DNA from: Cyclina sinensis
Taxonomy: Eukaryota > Mollusca > Bivalvia > Venerida > Veneridae
Reading direction: 5' to 3'
Assembly (NCBI GenBank): GCA_012932295.1
Contig: JAAONU010000001.1
Location: 6,347,104-6,411,103 of the forward strand
Length of the DNA stretch: 64,000 bases
In this document: positions 13,190 through 25,128 of the stretch, piece by piece
Layout: every line of letters begins with the position of its first letter
Numbering within the stretch: the stretch's first letter is position 1
Notes under the pieces: model-generated
Databases searched by the model: none
Seen by the model: only the letters and a program-made list of their open reading frames with translations
What the model was told of the DNA's origin: nothing
Made by a program: the position numbers and the translations under genes

Positions 13190-13420
13190 AAAAATACAGA
13201 TTGATGACACTTGAAACTGATAAAAAGCCTTTCATTTTCTGCACCTTTGACATCACAAGGGCAAATTTAAATTTAAGGCTTTTAAAATATCACTAAATTG
13301 ATAACAGTGTATGCAGTTTCTTAATCTATGTAATCAAAACGCGGTAAATTCACTTAAATTTTATCAATGCTGGACGTATATCAAACGTCTACCATAGGTT
13401 AACAAACAGGTTTTGTCAAT
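13190..13420 (+). repeat. Duplication block c, copy 2
   Basis: Closest to block c copy 3 at 21840-22090. Shared words are TTGAAACTGATAAAAAG, ATTTAAGGCTTT, ATTGATAA(C/G)AGTGTATG, AGTTTCT and ATCTATGTAATCAA. Conservation is clearly above chance but is scattered, without a codon-like pattern. Confidence 0.65.
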
Positions 13421-13568
13421 CTCAACGGTTTAATTCAAATTTCAAAGACTTTGGGCTGATTGATGCTAGATTTCAAAGACTTATTTTTATATAATTCCTT
13501 TCAGATTCTAACATATATCAAGTTCGTGAATTGCAATGAAAACGATTTTTTTGTTCGCATCGTGACTG

Positions 13569-13781
13569 TTAACCCTGAACATGCTGAAATTTTGTAATGG
13601 ATTTTCCCAGCTTTGAATTTGGAACAGTCCATTCAAGTTTAAGGGATTTCAATATCAAAATACAAAAATGGAGCTACCAACAGTATTGAGCCTGGTCAGA
13701 CTGCACGGATGTGCAGGCTGACCTGGCTCTATACTGGTGGCAAAGGCTAATCACTTTCGGTTCCAGCACGTTAAGGGTTAA
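13569..13781. mobile_element. piggyBac-type MITE
   Basis: A 213-bp element bounded by TTAA on both sides. Inside the left TTAA the end reads CCCTGAACATGCTG; the right end, read inward on the other strand, is CCCTTAACGTGCTGG. TTAA target duplications with ends starting CCC are characteristic of the piggyBac superfamily. The interior carries TCAGACTGCACGGATGTGCA, a word I recognise from abundant clam repeats. There is no coding capacity, so a full-length piggyBac copy elsewhere would have to mobilise it. Confidence 0.7.
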
Positions 13782-14741
13782 TGAGATACAACTGAAGAAA
13801 GTTTGTAACGGCATTTGATTATTATACGATTACAAATGGCTTTCAAATACCTTTTCTTAATACACTGAACTATATTTTCGAAATATGTAGTGTCGTCAAT
13901 ACGTTGTGTTTCACTTTCTCATTTTAATTATATAAAATCCGTCGGTAAAATATTTTCTAATAGCATATAGATGCTATGTTGTATAACTTACTTAAAGAAT
14001 CAACGATATTATTTATGTTATTACCCTTAGAATTTTAGACAGACTACGATATGTCTCGTTTTTATCACGTCTCAATTAACTCATTCTCAATTATCTATTA
14101 GAAATGATAGAACATGTGATACCTGGTCTATTTGCTTCTCTTGTAAAAAAAAACATTCAGTCTGATAACTCTTCGTTTTGTTTGATTAGGCATAATCACT
14201 GTAAGGTAAACAAATGGTATAGTTATATTTCTATTGTTCAAACTTGTGCCTTCTGGAAAAGATGGAAAAAAACAGACGATTCCCTGTTCTGAGTACTTGA
14301 AAAACTGTTTAATACAGGCAAAACTTCTAAACCAAAAGAGAGTGCATAGGTCGAAATCTTGCAAATATATATAGTATTGTAGTATCTAAGCGATTAATAT
14401 CCTGTATCTAGTATACACAAATTTAAGGAAACTTGTTGAATCAGTTACTGATTTTCTAATATGAAAGTCTCCAATAACAAGGATGAGATAATATACATCG
14501 AAAATTAAAAGTAAACATTTTTCCAACTAAAGTTCATTCAAAGATTTGATATATTATTACTCTTCACATCAACTGATTTTAATTGTTGCTGGTCAAAGTA
14601 AACTTGTATAATAAGTTTAAATACTAAACAAGCGACTCAGCTGAATGCTTGTTGCAGCTTAATTTCTTATATGCTCTGTGTTAGGTATTTGAAAAACTAA
14701 CATTTTTTTCTGATTTTATCATCCTAATTCTTATGTAATTA

Positions 14742-14937
14742 AGGACCACAATGGAAATAAGGGCGTTCACTTTCAGTGTTGCTCTTTTTTGTGTTATCCT
14801 TGGTGTAGGTGAGCACGTCATGGTTCTCTTATGCATGATATAGCATTAAATAATCGTCATTATTTTATCCTATGTTATGTAATATGTTAACTATGTATAT
14901 GCATCCTTTGCCGAAATAAATCTATCTATCTATAGAT
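14742..14937 (+). mobile_element. 5'-truncated LINE 3' end with (ATCT)n tail
   Basis: Starts at GGACCACAATGGAAATAAG and continues through TGTGTTATCCTTGG and CACGTCATGG. It ends with GCCGAAATAAATCTATCTATCTATAG, i.e. a polyadenylation signal plus a short tandem tail. The first 80 bases match the 3' end of the LINE remnant at 48453-48530 (GGACCACAAAGGAAATAAG, TTTTTTGTGTCATCCTCGG, ATGTCATGG). It is therefore a second, 5'-truncated copy of the same or a sister jockey-like family. Confidence 0.7.
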
Positions 14938-15199
14938 ACAAACAAACTCAAGCGCACAGAAGTTACTCTCTTGAACTAACATTGCATTACAGTACCAACA
15001 AATAAGTTTTGATAATAAACATAAGAAGTAATTTCACTTTTATTGTCATTACTTCTTCGTTTTATCTGATTACGTGATTTATGAATATACAGTAAAATTT
15101 TCACGATCAAAACTTTTAACAAGGTATTTTACCTTTATTTTCATATCAAAAACAATTTTCACAGCTCCTTGTATCTCCCTTGTCAATTATAAGAAAGTT

Positions 15200-15640
15200 T
15201 GTAACTAAGGTAATAAACAGATAAGGAGCAAAAGAGCAAAGTCTATATAAAAGACATTAGTCTAAACTAAGCGTACTCACACGTGTGTTAACCTATAATC
15301 CTTTGTCTATATTATGTATATTTCCAAAACTCGAGCATTGTTAAACTCTTCCGCTGTATACAGCATACTGTGACCTGAATACGGTCAATTGTTATAGCGG
15401 GTTTCCTATTTTCATTTGTTACGTTTCTCGCTATAACATATTGACTCTCTAAACACTTTGTCGTCGTATATACCAGCCATGCACTCGGATACAGCTTACA
15501 GTAACGAGCCATTGAAAAACAAAGAAGATACGTATTATGTTGCATATCTCTTGAATAAGCTGCAATGCGCAACAAAGAGATGGGGAATCAAGTGGTGGAC
15601 AGTTGCATGCACCGAAAATTACACCTTTTCTTAACCTACG
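15200..15640 (+). repeat. Duplication block d, copy 1
   Basis: Aligns to 23085-23560. Shared landmarks are GTACTCA, ATCCTTTGTC, CTCTTCCG near 15340 and 23240, ACTGTGACCTGA, a GGTCA motif, GCACT(C/T)G(G/A)ATACGGA-like words and GCA(C)TGAAAAT-like words near the end. The copies are about 7.9 kb apart. Frames open in one copy are broken in the other. Confidence 0.55.
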
Positions 15641-17189
15641 GGTTATACTTACAGTGGAGTTTATATTTATGTTATTGTTAATTTAAATGTTTACATCTAA
15701 ATATATAAATTTACAGTAAACCTTAACAATAACAATATAAGATAATCATAATCAACTGGCTACCTTTTCCATGTTCTAAGATGTAATACGAAAATGTATC
15801 ACGACAATTTCGACATGAAAACTTATTTCTATAAATATTGTCCTCAGCGGGTAAAAAATTCTTTTAAAGTAACATTCTGCTTGTATACACCATTTGTTTT
15901 TGAAAAGCCTATGAGAACTACATAGCAAAAGCGAACAGTTCCGTACAATTCTGTATCTGACACAATGTCGAGACATTGTGCTTGTTTATGCAAACAAATT
16001 TGAAACCCCACTTAAACAACAACAACAAGAAAATAATAATTATAATTTTGTTATTGAACGCAGTTTCATAAAAACAAAAATATCTTCAAAAAAGATGATC
16101 GGCGTAGATACAGTACAAAATTAATTCTCCATAAGTGTACGGTTTCTAGACGTTGGCAAATATTGAACGCGCAAAGTAATCGAATGTCCTATTTTCATAA
16201 CAGTTAAGGCTATAAAGATAAAATCTTGAGTTTAATACTAAAAGGGACAATATCATTTTCAATGAAATAATTAGATATTTAGTCATATTTACTATAGATT
16301 TATTCCAATCAGTATAATTTTTCATGGTTAAAACGTTTTGATAATTTGTGGCTGTATTAATGATATAACTATTGCATTATTTTCAGACGCAGTTACGAAC
16401 TATGCCCTAAATGTTCATAACAGCAACACTGCTCAGCAATCGCAAACTTCTTCCTTCAGCTGAAGATTTTGTATCTAACAATTTCATTCGCTACAAAATT
16501 GGTCAAAATAAATTTTAATACAGCTACACCGAAAACATATACTGTTTATAACAGTGTAAAGTAATCGAAGCGAATTAGTTAGCTGTAACCATGACTTTAC
16601 ATTTAACAAGAGGAGACTCATTCAAAATGAGATCCAGAACAATTTTTAACCTGACAAATATCTACTTACTTTGAAATTTACAAATCCATTCATTCTAAGA
16701 AAATCTCATCAATCAAAAGAAATTTAAGAAGATTTTCTACTTTATCCATTGTCTAAAAAGCAGCCACCTTCCCCCTCGAGACCTTGTAACACTGTCCATA
16801 TGTAAACAGAAAGCTAGAACATAACGTGACGGGCATCTTTGTAACAATAACTCACTACAAGTCTGTTATTGCTGCCATTCAAGGGAATTTGAAACAGAAA
16901 TATTAAACGGCATTTCATCAATGTATATTGATGAAAGCAAATTATAAAAACAAAAATGAGGAGTTCTTTCTAACTATAATTTACAGTATAGTATAAAAGT
17001 TACACAAGAATCATAACAAAGGAGAAAACATGGAAAACTAGATGGGTTTTTTTTGTGTGAAAAACGCATATCTCCCCCCTGCACCCGATGGAAGCAAGGC
17101 CAAGGAAGAGATATCACCTTTCTGAAACAGAAGCCTCTGTCATATATAACTACTGATCCCAAAATCAATAGGTTTCTTTAACTTAATAA
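15641..17189. other. No supported feature
   Basis: AT-rich sequence lacking a clear partner elsewhere in the window. A short open stretch after TTATTTTCAG at 16386 was considered and rejected as a gene. Confidence 0.4.
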
Positions 17190-17330
17190 GGGCAATCACC
17201 CTAAGAAGTTTGAAGGCTCTGGGTCAAACGGTAGTCCAGTTACTGAGCGGAAACGAAGTGTGACAGACGGACAGAAGGACAGACGGACAAAAGGACAGGC
17301 AAAAACAATATGTCTCGGAGACATAAATAT
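17190..17330. repeat. Fragment of bivalve-type dispersed repeat
   Basis: Contains AAGGGCAATCACCCT, AGGCTCTGGGTCAAACGG and a run of GACGGACAGAAGGACAGACGGA, closing with GTCTCGGAGACATAAAT. The GACGGAC run and terminal hairpin-like word place it in the same general repeat style as 5240-6685, truncated on the left. Confidence 0.5.
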
Positions 17331-17669
17331 TCTTTCATCCATTACTTAATTTGAGATCGTGAACAAAAACGAGCTGAACAGGAAAATATAAAACAATCTT
17401 AAAGATAACATATAACAGATAACAGATAGCATAAACTTTACATAATAACTTTCTAAATAACAACAGAAAACAACCATTGTTTAAGATCTAAATAACAACG
17501 GAACACACCACTGTGACAGTTACACAGAGAAACCAATTTTGTTTTAGTATATTCTTGGAATTCAGTCGAGCAGTCAAATATTTGACACCGACTTACGAGT
17601 TTTCTCGGCAAATCAAGTAATTCTGACAATACAAATAATTGATTTTTGCATCAGAGCTTCTGACAGAAT

Positions 17670-17860
17670 GGAACATGCTGATGCCATTCCTAGTCAATGA
17701 ATAGCAATGAGTGATAGATTAACATGATAATCCTGACCTAACGATTATCATGTCATGAAATCATTATATTGCGTCGATATAACTCTGTAAACTGAGACAC
17801 TTAAGAGCTGACTTTCTTATGAAGAATTTTTGTACATTAAGACATAAGAATGAAGGATCA
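17670..17860 (+). repeat. Duplication block b, copy 2
   Basis: Partner of 12320-12500, about 5.36 kb away in the same orientation. It is the first block of the best-preserved unit, in which b, a, c and d follow in order at 17.7, 18.6, 21.85 and 23.1 kb. Confidence 0.6.
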
Positions 17861-18589
17861 ACAATTCTAACTGTAACATGCTGTACATTCAGAGGTCTAT
17901 CATAAAAGTTAGGGTATTCCAGATAATTTTAAAATTCATATATATGTGAATAATTATCCATTTGGAGTGGACACACGTGTCTAAAAGCCAATAGGATATT
18001 TTAATAGCTGCGTCTTTAAATTTCACTTAGTTGATTTCATGTTTTACTAGTAACTGCATCTTCTTTTTAGGTCTTTAAATGCAAGAAGCAGTTTTTTACA
18101 ATAATTTTACCGCTAGCTTTTTCCTTGGTAACAGAAAATATAATGTAAAAATCTTTAAAATAAAATCATGTATAAAAATGTCATTGCTGATACCTATGGT
18201 TTACAAATATTAAAAGAACTATGTTTCTTAGGGAAAGCTTGGTATATAATAAACAACTTCAAAAGACCAAGCTTTGTAGAATCACCCAGTTACCCGATAT
18301 CTTCAGATATTTGCAATCAAAAAATGACGTTTAAGAGATTTCTAAGCCTTTGATAGAGCTCTAAGTACTTGTAATGATTTTGCATATCTCTAGCGCACTG
18401 TAAGTGCTAAATGTTTATAAGACCTTGTATATATTTCATTAACTTGATTTTGTGCACTGCTTAGTGGAAAAGCATTCTTGAATATGATCTGACAGCTCTA
18501 CAAACGTATATTATTACTGTTTCCTGCCTAGCAATTATCATTCAAAATCATTATTTCAACGATATTTATACATAAACCTCGAAGTTAAC

Positions 18590-18890
18590 TCGTAAAATCC
18601 ACTGCTAAGCGTGAGTGGAATACGAAATCAGCTATAAATTTTTATTTCTGTAATAACCTTTAGGTCATAACAATAACGTATCATTTTATTCAATCCATTT
18701 TCTGATGTGTTTAATATGTAAATTTAATTCTTAACATCATATCAAGTAGATTTCAATAAAACGTTATTAACTCTATCTGACCTCGTTGTTTTATATGCAC
18801 GTTTTCTGAATCTACTTGTAATAGCTTTATTCTTCAGCTGAATACAATATTAAATATTAGCTTATGACCATTTCGAACATTATTTGAAAT
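18590..18890 (+). repeat. Duplication block a, copy 2
   Basis: Partner of 7110-7540; landmarks are given there. It lies about 0.9 kb after block b. In the unit that starts at 12.3 kb this block appears to be missing, because c follows b directly. Confidence 0.45.
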
Positions 18891-19233
18891 ACCTTGGATA
18901 AAGTATAACGTTTATCAACTTTTATAAACAGTTTTTTGTAGACCTAGACAGGATAAGAAACTGAGTACCTCCATCATTTCATATCCTTGATGCGGTCTAA
19001 CTTACCATTTAAAGAAACAGTTGTAAAACTGACGTTATACGTGATACAATATGACGTACGTTATATGTAATACGTAACTGCTTTAATTGCTAGAACAGTA
19101 ACTATAGCTTTCATAATATAGTATTGTAGACACCTCTAGTGTATTACTTTTGTTTGCAGAAGTGCAATAATTGAATAAGGAAGTAATTGCGGACAACAAT
19201 CAACATTTCAACAAGGTTGAAATTCGAAGTTAC

Positions 19234-19463
19234 GTTATAATTGAAAAAAAACCCCACATCAACACTAGGTCACTTGCAGAAGGTGTTTAAAAATGCAGAA
19301 AAAATGCAGATAGGTAGTCTCATTTACGAGCCATTCGGGCACCCATTTTCATTTGGACGTTTATAATGTGCTCTGTGAAGAATATAGAGGATATTTGTTT
19401 GTTTTTTAGTGGAAGATGGGAAATAAGATGTAAATGAGACTACTGTTTTTTTTCAATTATAAC
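19234..19463. repeat. Interrupted long inverted repeat (candidate MITE)
   Basis: GTTATAATTGAAAAAAAAC at 19234-19252 is repeated in inverted form at 19445-19463. GTAGTCTCATTTAC at 19314-19327 is inverted at 19430-19443. On the right the two words are contiguous, whereas on the left they are split by about 60 bp containing a short repeat (AATGCAGAAAAAATGCAGA). This looks like a hairpin element whose left arm received an insertion. Confidence 0.55.
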
Positions 19464-20007
19464 TTTTTATTTTATGCCAACACGTCAAAAATGGGTATTT
19501 TATGACAATTTTACTCAGGGCCTTCAATAAATTTCCCATGGTGAGCCCCAAATCAGTTAATGCGTACTTTGGTCAAACCGTTACTCCGCACAAAAAGAAA
19601 GTGCAGACAATCTCCAATACATATATATATCATATATATATGATAACTTTACTTCTGCTGAAATAAACTGAATACACATTCATCAAATAACATCTATTTT
19701 TCTCTACACAGTTTATCAATATTTATTGAATTTTAGCCATACATACTTTAATTATAAAAGCGGATTAATACCGAGTAATATTCAATCAACTGAATTGAAA
19801 GTCGGCCATATTGGATATTGTCCATTTGAGTTATGTAAACAAATCAGACATTTTAAATAATTTATGGCGAATTTCATCATTGTTCGCAACTAGTTAGGCT
19901 CAGGTATTCAATATTATAACTGGATTTAACAAGGTAAATAAATTTCACTCGCTGTCACTGTCTGAAATACAGCGGATTCTCTTGTATTTACGTGGTGGGG
20001 AAATTCC

Positions 20008-20150
20008 CTATATTTCATTGGTAGGCATAAAAAAGTAGTTCCGGCACAAACAGTGGATTATCAAAATGGTAATTTCACTGATTCAAAACAGTGGATTATC
20101 ACTTTTATCGCACTGATATTTCCGTATATTTCATTGGTAGGCATAAAATA
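20008..20150 (+). repeat. Short local duplication
   Basis: TATATTTCATTGGTAGGCAT followed by AAAA occurs at about 20011 and again at about 20128. AACAGTGGATTATCA occurs at about 20049 and again at about 20086. These are overlapping direct repeats of unequal spacing in a small duplicated patch. Confidence 0.6.
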
Positions 20151-21835
20151 AATGCCCATCAATATTCTGATGCGACTAGCAGATAGGTAAATATCAACGA
20201 TTGTGATGACTCATTGTATCATCTGCAGGGATTATGTTTTTTGTTACATGAGTAAAGAAGCAAATAAGAATTTCAAGACAATAATATTTTATGTCTTTTA
20301 AAATCCAAAAGCTACAGACAAAATCACTTCGACAATAACGTGCACCAATTTAAAAGTCTGTTCTCTTTGTTTTAAAAGAAACATGATTGGTCGTATATGT
20401 TTGTTAAATGCTAGTTCCGGTCTATTTAACTCGAGAACAAGTTATTCTCTAAATGAGTTAGTTAAAACATGCAAAAGTGTTACAAATTATTTATTGTTGC
20501 ACATTTAATCTCCACTATCCGGAAACAAGTAAATTAATTCATGTGCCTAAATCCCGACCATGATCACAACATATCTAGCTACACATTAAGTATTTTTCCT
20601 CATGTACACAGGCATAGTATTATGCCTTTGTTATGCCTCTGTCTGGATCAGTTCTATTAAAACTATAAACAAGTAAATTCGCTTTCAATTAACGTTGACA
20701 TTTTTGTCATTTTGCAACTTTAAAACGTGACACACTAACACATTATACCTACAAACAGCCCAACACTTTAGCTGTCGAAACTCGTGTGCAGACAGACAGG
20801 AAGATCTTGCTTGACACAATCAATACTTATGTATGTTACTTCCGTACATAAAACATCCTATGAATGAAGATAAAGAGACAACTCTAGAGATTTCGCCTTG
20901 ATACTGACTTTGCGGTAATGGCTGTCGCACATATATCAAAATATTTGCATTACAACATATTAACATATACTCGTATGATGTGGGGAAAATGAAGTTGTTT
21001 TCTTTTAATTTTTCAAATGGCAGAATAATTTTTTATTAAGTGGTTAGCAGAAACAAAACAAAATGGTACAAAATTATTGAGGGCTTATTTATTTTTAAAA
21101 AATCACAACATTAAGATTTAAATCTTTAAATAATAAAGTGGTGTTACATTTATAATACAAATAATAAAATAGCATTTATAACTTATTTAACATCACGGAA
21201 ATGTAGAGGTTCCCTCTTGGAATTACGTATAAGGTTAAATAATGTTTTATCATTTTAGAAGCAATGCATCTTCAACTACAGAATACGTAATTTCTGTGTC
21301 TTAAAGTCAAGCTCTCTGTTAAACATGCTATGTTCAGGCTATTACAGCAATTTTAAAAACATTAATATTTTATTATTCACATATGTATTTATGACATAAT
21401 ACTTGGCATTAATATGCAATCACAAACAAGCGTTAACATACGAACATCGTTTTAATTTCAGCAAACTCAAAATGCTTATAATTTTTCTTTACTAGTCGTT
21501 AAAAGATCGGATTAATATTTCCAATACAACATCAACAAAATATGAATTCTGTTGGTTGCATGTAAAACCAAGTCAGTTGCACAAACCCTCGGCTCTCACA
21601 TTATGGTAAAAGATGTATCATATTAAGAGTTGGCTTGCAATATTATACCATAATCAAGCGAATCTTCGAAAAATATTTTATCTGTTCGCTATACGTACTT
21701 TTAAAATGTATTTCGATTAATCTAACTGGAAAATATCTAAGCTAAGAGGGGTTTTCTTTATATTGCACTAACGACTGAATACTTTGTCAGTATATTGAAA
21801 AACCTCAAAAAGAAAATAAAATTAATTTACGAACA
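20151..21835. other. No supported feature
   Basis: AT-rich sequence between blocks a and c of the third duplication unit. No coding frames of note. Confidence 0.4.
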
Positions 21836-21839
21836 CGCA

Positions 21840-22090
21840 GAGAGGACCTTTGAAACTGATAAAAAGTCTTTTATTTGTTTCACCTATGATATATCGAAGG
21901 CAAAATTTAATTTAAGGCTTTACAAATATTGATAAATTGATAAGAGTGTATGGAGTTTCTAAATCTATGTAATCAACAATGCCCTAAGTTGACTTTGATA
22001 TTATTTATACCTAACTGTTACAGATATAAATCTGTATTTGAACAGGCGTAAATCAAACTCGGACTACAGGTCAACAAACAATTTTTGCCC
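21840..22090 (+). repeat. Duplication block c, copy 3
   Basis: Partner of 13190-13420 and, more distantly, 9060-9440. The GTCAACAAACA word near its end corresponds to GTTAACAAACA in copy 2. Confidence 0.65.
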
Positions 22091-22516
22091 CGAACGCCGG
22101 GATGATCCGTACCACAAATTGAAGCGGATGATTTTTGTTTGATCTAAAGGATTTATGTTTAAATATCCTTGTTTGTTTCTGACATTTATTATCTTCCTTA
22201 CTTAAAATGGCCTTGAAACCAGTGACAGTTTGAAGGTCTGTTAAATGTTTGCATGCTGATGGAAATGAGTCAAATTATGTTATTTAACACTGTTTTACTC
22301 GTTTTGCATTGTTTAATGCGTTACGTACTGGCATAATCAACAAAATGTTTTGGTAGAAATTTTGCAGTTAAAATATACAGGTGAATGAAGTTGCAGCGGT
22401 ATTGTAGCTGAAAAATGCCAAGTTTGAAATTTAGCTGAATATCAATCGGCATTCATTTTAAGTGAAATATCCTGCCAATTCGAAATTCACAGGATGTTTT
22501 ATAGATGATATCGATC

Positions 22517-22778
22517 CAGGCGCGTAGCTGCCTATACGCGAGTACGCAGCTGAATCCACATTATTTTGACCAAAAATAAATAAACGAAAGTAAAGCTATT
22601 CATCTCCATTTTTATGCTAAAATAAATGGATTTTCGTTGGTCAAGAAAGCTCTCCGGAGGCCCCAAAACGCACCAAATTGCACCATTTATTTCAAAATTT
22701 TCACGGGGGGGGGGCATGCCCCCTGACCCCCCTAGATTATTTTGAATCCACATTCTTTATAGGCTAGCTACGCGCCTG
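22517..22778. mobile_element. MITE with CAGGCGCGTAGC termini
   Basis: A 262-bp element. The left end is CAGGCGCGTAGCTGCCTATA and the right end, read inward, is CAGGCGCGTAGCTAGCCTATA: 20 of 21 positions allowing one gap. It is flanked immediately on both sides by CGATC, a possible 5-bp target-site duplication. The interior has a G run beside GCATGCCCCCTGACCCCCC. It has no transposase. The terminus resembles ends seen in hAT-like families, but a 5-bp duplication does not fit the usual 8 bp, so the superfamily is left open. Confidence 0.65.
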
Positions 22779-23084
22779 CGATCTTAGAGTTAGCAGCACG
22801 AAATTCACGTGACCCGAGTATTGAACTTAGAGCTGTTGCAGACGAATTCATTTTGAAACAACAGTGTAAGGCTAGCCCTATTAATTACTAAGTCAAAAAG
22901 TTACAAACAACGCGCATACGTAATGCTATTGTTATAACTAACATCAAGCTATCTTTGCAAACGCCGCTATATTATGTTACTTAAGCAGTTGTATCTCAAG
23001 CTGTGTTCATTCGACTTCATTAAATGTAGCTAAGTTTACTATACTGAACCTGTGGTCTGCAAACAGGGGAAAAAAATACGAGAC

Positions 23085-23560
23085 TAGTAAGTGTACTCAT
23101 AATCAGAAAGTACAGATATTGAATATAAGTCCTCAGAACACGTTCAAGATAAAAGTACTCACAATTATGTTTCTAAATCCTTTGTCAAATTTGAAAGTAG
23201 TAACACAATACAGTCTTAAACCACGACAAAAATAAATGTAAACTCTTCCGGTACAGTGCACTGTGACCTGATTGAGGTCAGTTACAAAGCGTTTTGTGTT
23301 TTCAAATTTTTGATTTGCTTGCTATCGGTTATTGACACTATAAATATGCACCGCTACTTTTATACATCGCGATGTTATAACTCTCCGCTACAATATTTTA
23401 AGTAAACAAAGGGCACTTGAATACGGAGGAAGTGAATATTTGGTTGAATATTTTCTCTAAATGAATGAAACGATGGAGAAGCATAGTACTGCGTGAACAA
23501 GTTGCTTAAGAAGTTAAAGTGCACTGAAAATGGTACAGATTTTAATTAAAAAACAACAAC
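23085..23560 (+). repeat. Duplication block d, copy 2
   Basis: Partner of 15200-15640. It is the last recognised block of the 17.7-23.6 kb unit. Confidence 0.55.
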
Positions 23561-24640
23561 AACCAAACCATTCTTTTTGACAATAATTTCATATCAATAT
23601 TTAAATTCAAATAAATTACTTGATTCATCTGAAACACATTTTACAGTATTTTTAACATACCCAATAATTAACCAATGGTGTACTGTGTATCTGTTTAACT
23701 GGCTAAAACGACGGTCAAACGAAATATAATTGATAATTTAAATAAGAACATATGTTCTTAAACAAATTTTCTGTTGGGAGTTTTGACACTAAATTTCGTT
23801 TGGAAAAAAATGGCTATTGACAACAACTCTCTTAAAATAGACTAAAATTAATGCCTTGTGTTGAACTTATGTACTTAGATTTTGTACTCACATCTTGACA
23901 TCCGGTAATATTTCATTCTATATCTTTCACATGTACATGATTTAAAAGAAAATGGTGGAATACTTCAACTTTTAGGATATCCTCTTTAAGTTCCTGTTTA
24001 AAGCAAACACAACTAGTATTATATTACGCTCAAATTGTTTACTAAATATTTGGCGCAACTAATACACAGGAACAGGATGGTGAAACGAAAGAAATCAATT
24101 CATTCAATTGCTGAACTGATAAAATCCAGTATCATCTGCTTCCAATTATTGATACTTAAATGTTGTTTATCTTGTGTTTGTATGAACATTTATAGCTGTA
24201 CTGACTTAATCACTCCCTGGTTTACACTTACTTTTCTAAATGCCATCATTATACCATCAAAATTAATGTAAAAGCACACAATTATGATCATAATTATCAT
24301 GTTATGATACAGTATGTCCTGAAAGACAGAGTTTGTATTAAAACTAAGATTAATTAAGATCTAAGATTAATTTCTAAACCATATAATCTGTTTAGGACAG
24401 GACACATTTTTGGGAAAGATAACTTCGTTTGATATAATGTAAAAAACATAAAAGAATTACATTATGACACTAGTCAGACATTTTATGCTACACAATCACG
24501 ATTTTTCGGAGCAAATCTCGTCAACACGGTTTTACATCCTACTGAACATGCCAGATACCATGTGATGATGACGATGATAAAAATAAAGTTGACAAAATTT
24601 ATAGTTTACTTAGATAACACCTTGACTGAACTCATTTAGC
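23561..24640. other. No supported feature
   Basis: AT-rich sequence between the last duplication block and the minisatellite. Short open frames here lack any recognisable motif. Confidence 0.4.
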
Positions 24641-24644
24641 ATAT

Positions 24645-25128
24645 TCGACGTTCAAATTTACATGAACACGATGGTATCGGGCTTTCAAATGTACATGAAC
24701 ACCAACGTATTGGACCTTCAGATTTAGATGAACACGATGGAATCGGACTTTCAAATGTACATGAACACCAACGTATTGGACCTTCAGATTTACATGAACA
24801 CGAAGGTATCGGGCTTTCAAACGTACATGAACACGAACCTATTGGACCTTCAGAATTACATGAACACGAACCTATTGGACCTTCAGAATAACATGAACAC
24901 GAACGTATTGGACCTTCAAATACATGAACATGAACCTATTGGACCTTCAAATACATGAACACAAACCTATTGGACCTTCAGAATTATATGAACATGAACC
25001 TATTAGACCTTCAGATACATGAACACGAACGTATCGGACCTTCAAATACATGAACACGAACGTATTGGACCTTCAAATAGATAAACACGAAGGTATCAGA
25101 CCTTCCAACTTACATGAACATGAACGGT
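24645..25128. repeat. 33/30-bp minisatellite
   Basis: Tandem copies of a unit containing ACATGAACACGAACGTATTGGACCTTCA. The first part alternates two 33-bp variants (ATCGGGCTTTCAAATGT type and ATTGGACCTTCAGATTT type), giving a 66-bp dimer. The later part shifts to 30-bp units that have lost three bases. All unit lengths are multiples of three, so frames on both strands stay open (for example 24728-24958 on the plus strand), but the predicted repeats have no recognisable domain and no flanking gene structure. Confidence 0.85.

Noticed and set aside
14751..16464. Signal-peptide-like start (ATG at 14751, hydrophobic core, GTGAGC donor) that would splice in frame to a short stretch after TTATTTTCAG at 16386, giving a peptide of about 44 residues.
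   Set aside because: The supposed first exon lies inside the 3' UTR of a LINE family that is also present near 48460, where the ATG is AAG. Acceptor-like words are common in this AT-rich DNA, and no paralogous second exon exists in the duplicated units.
24632..24958. Repetitive peptides encoded on both strands of the 33-bp minisatellite.
   Set aside because: Open frames follow automatically from a unit length divisible by three, and both strands are open; no flanking gene structure.
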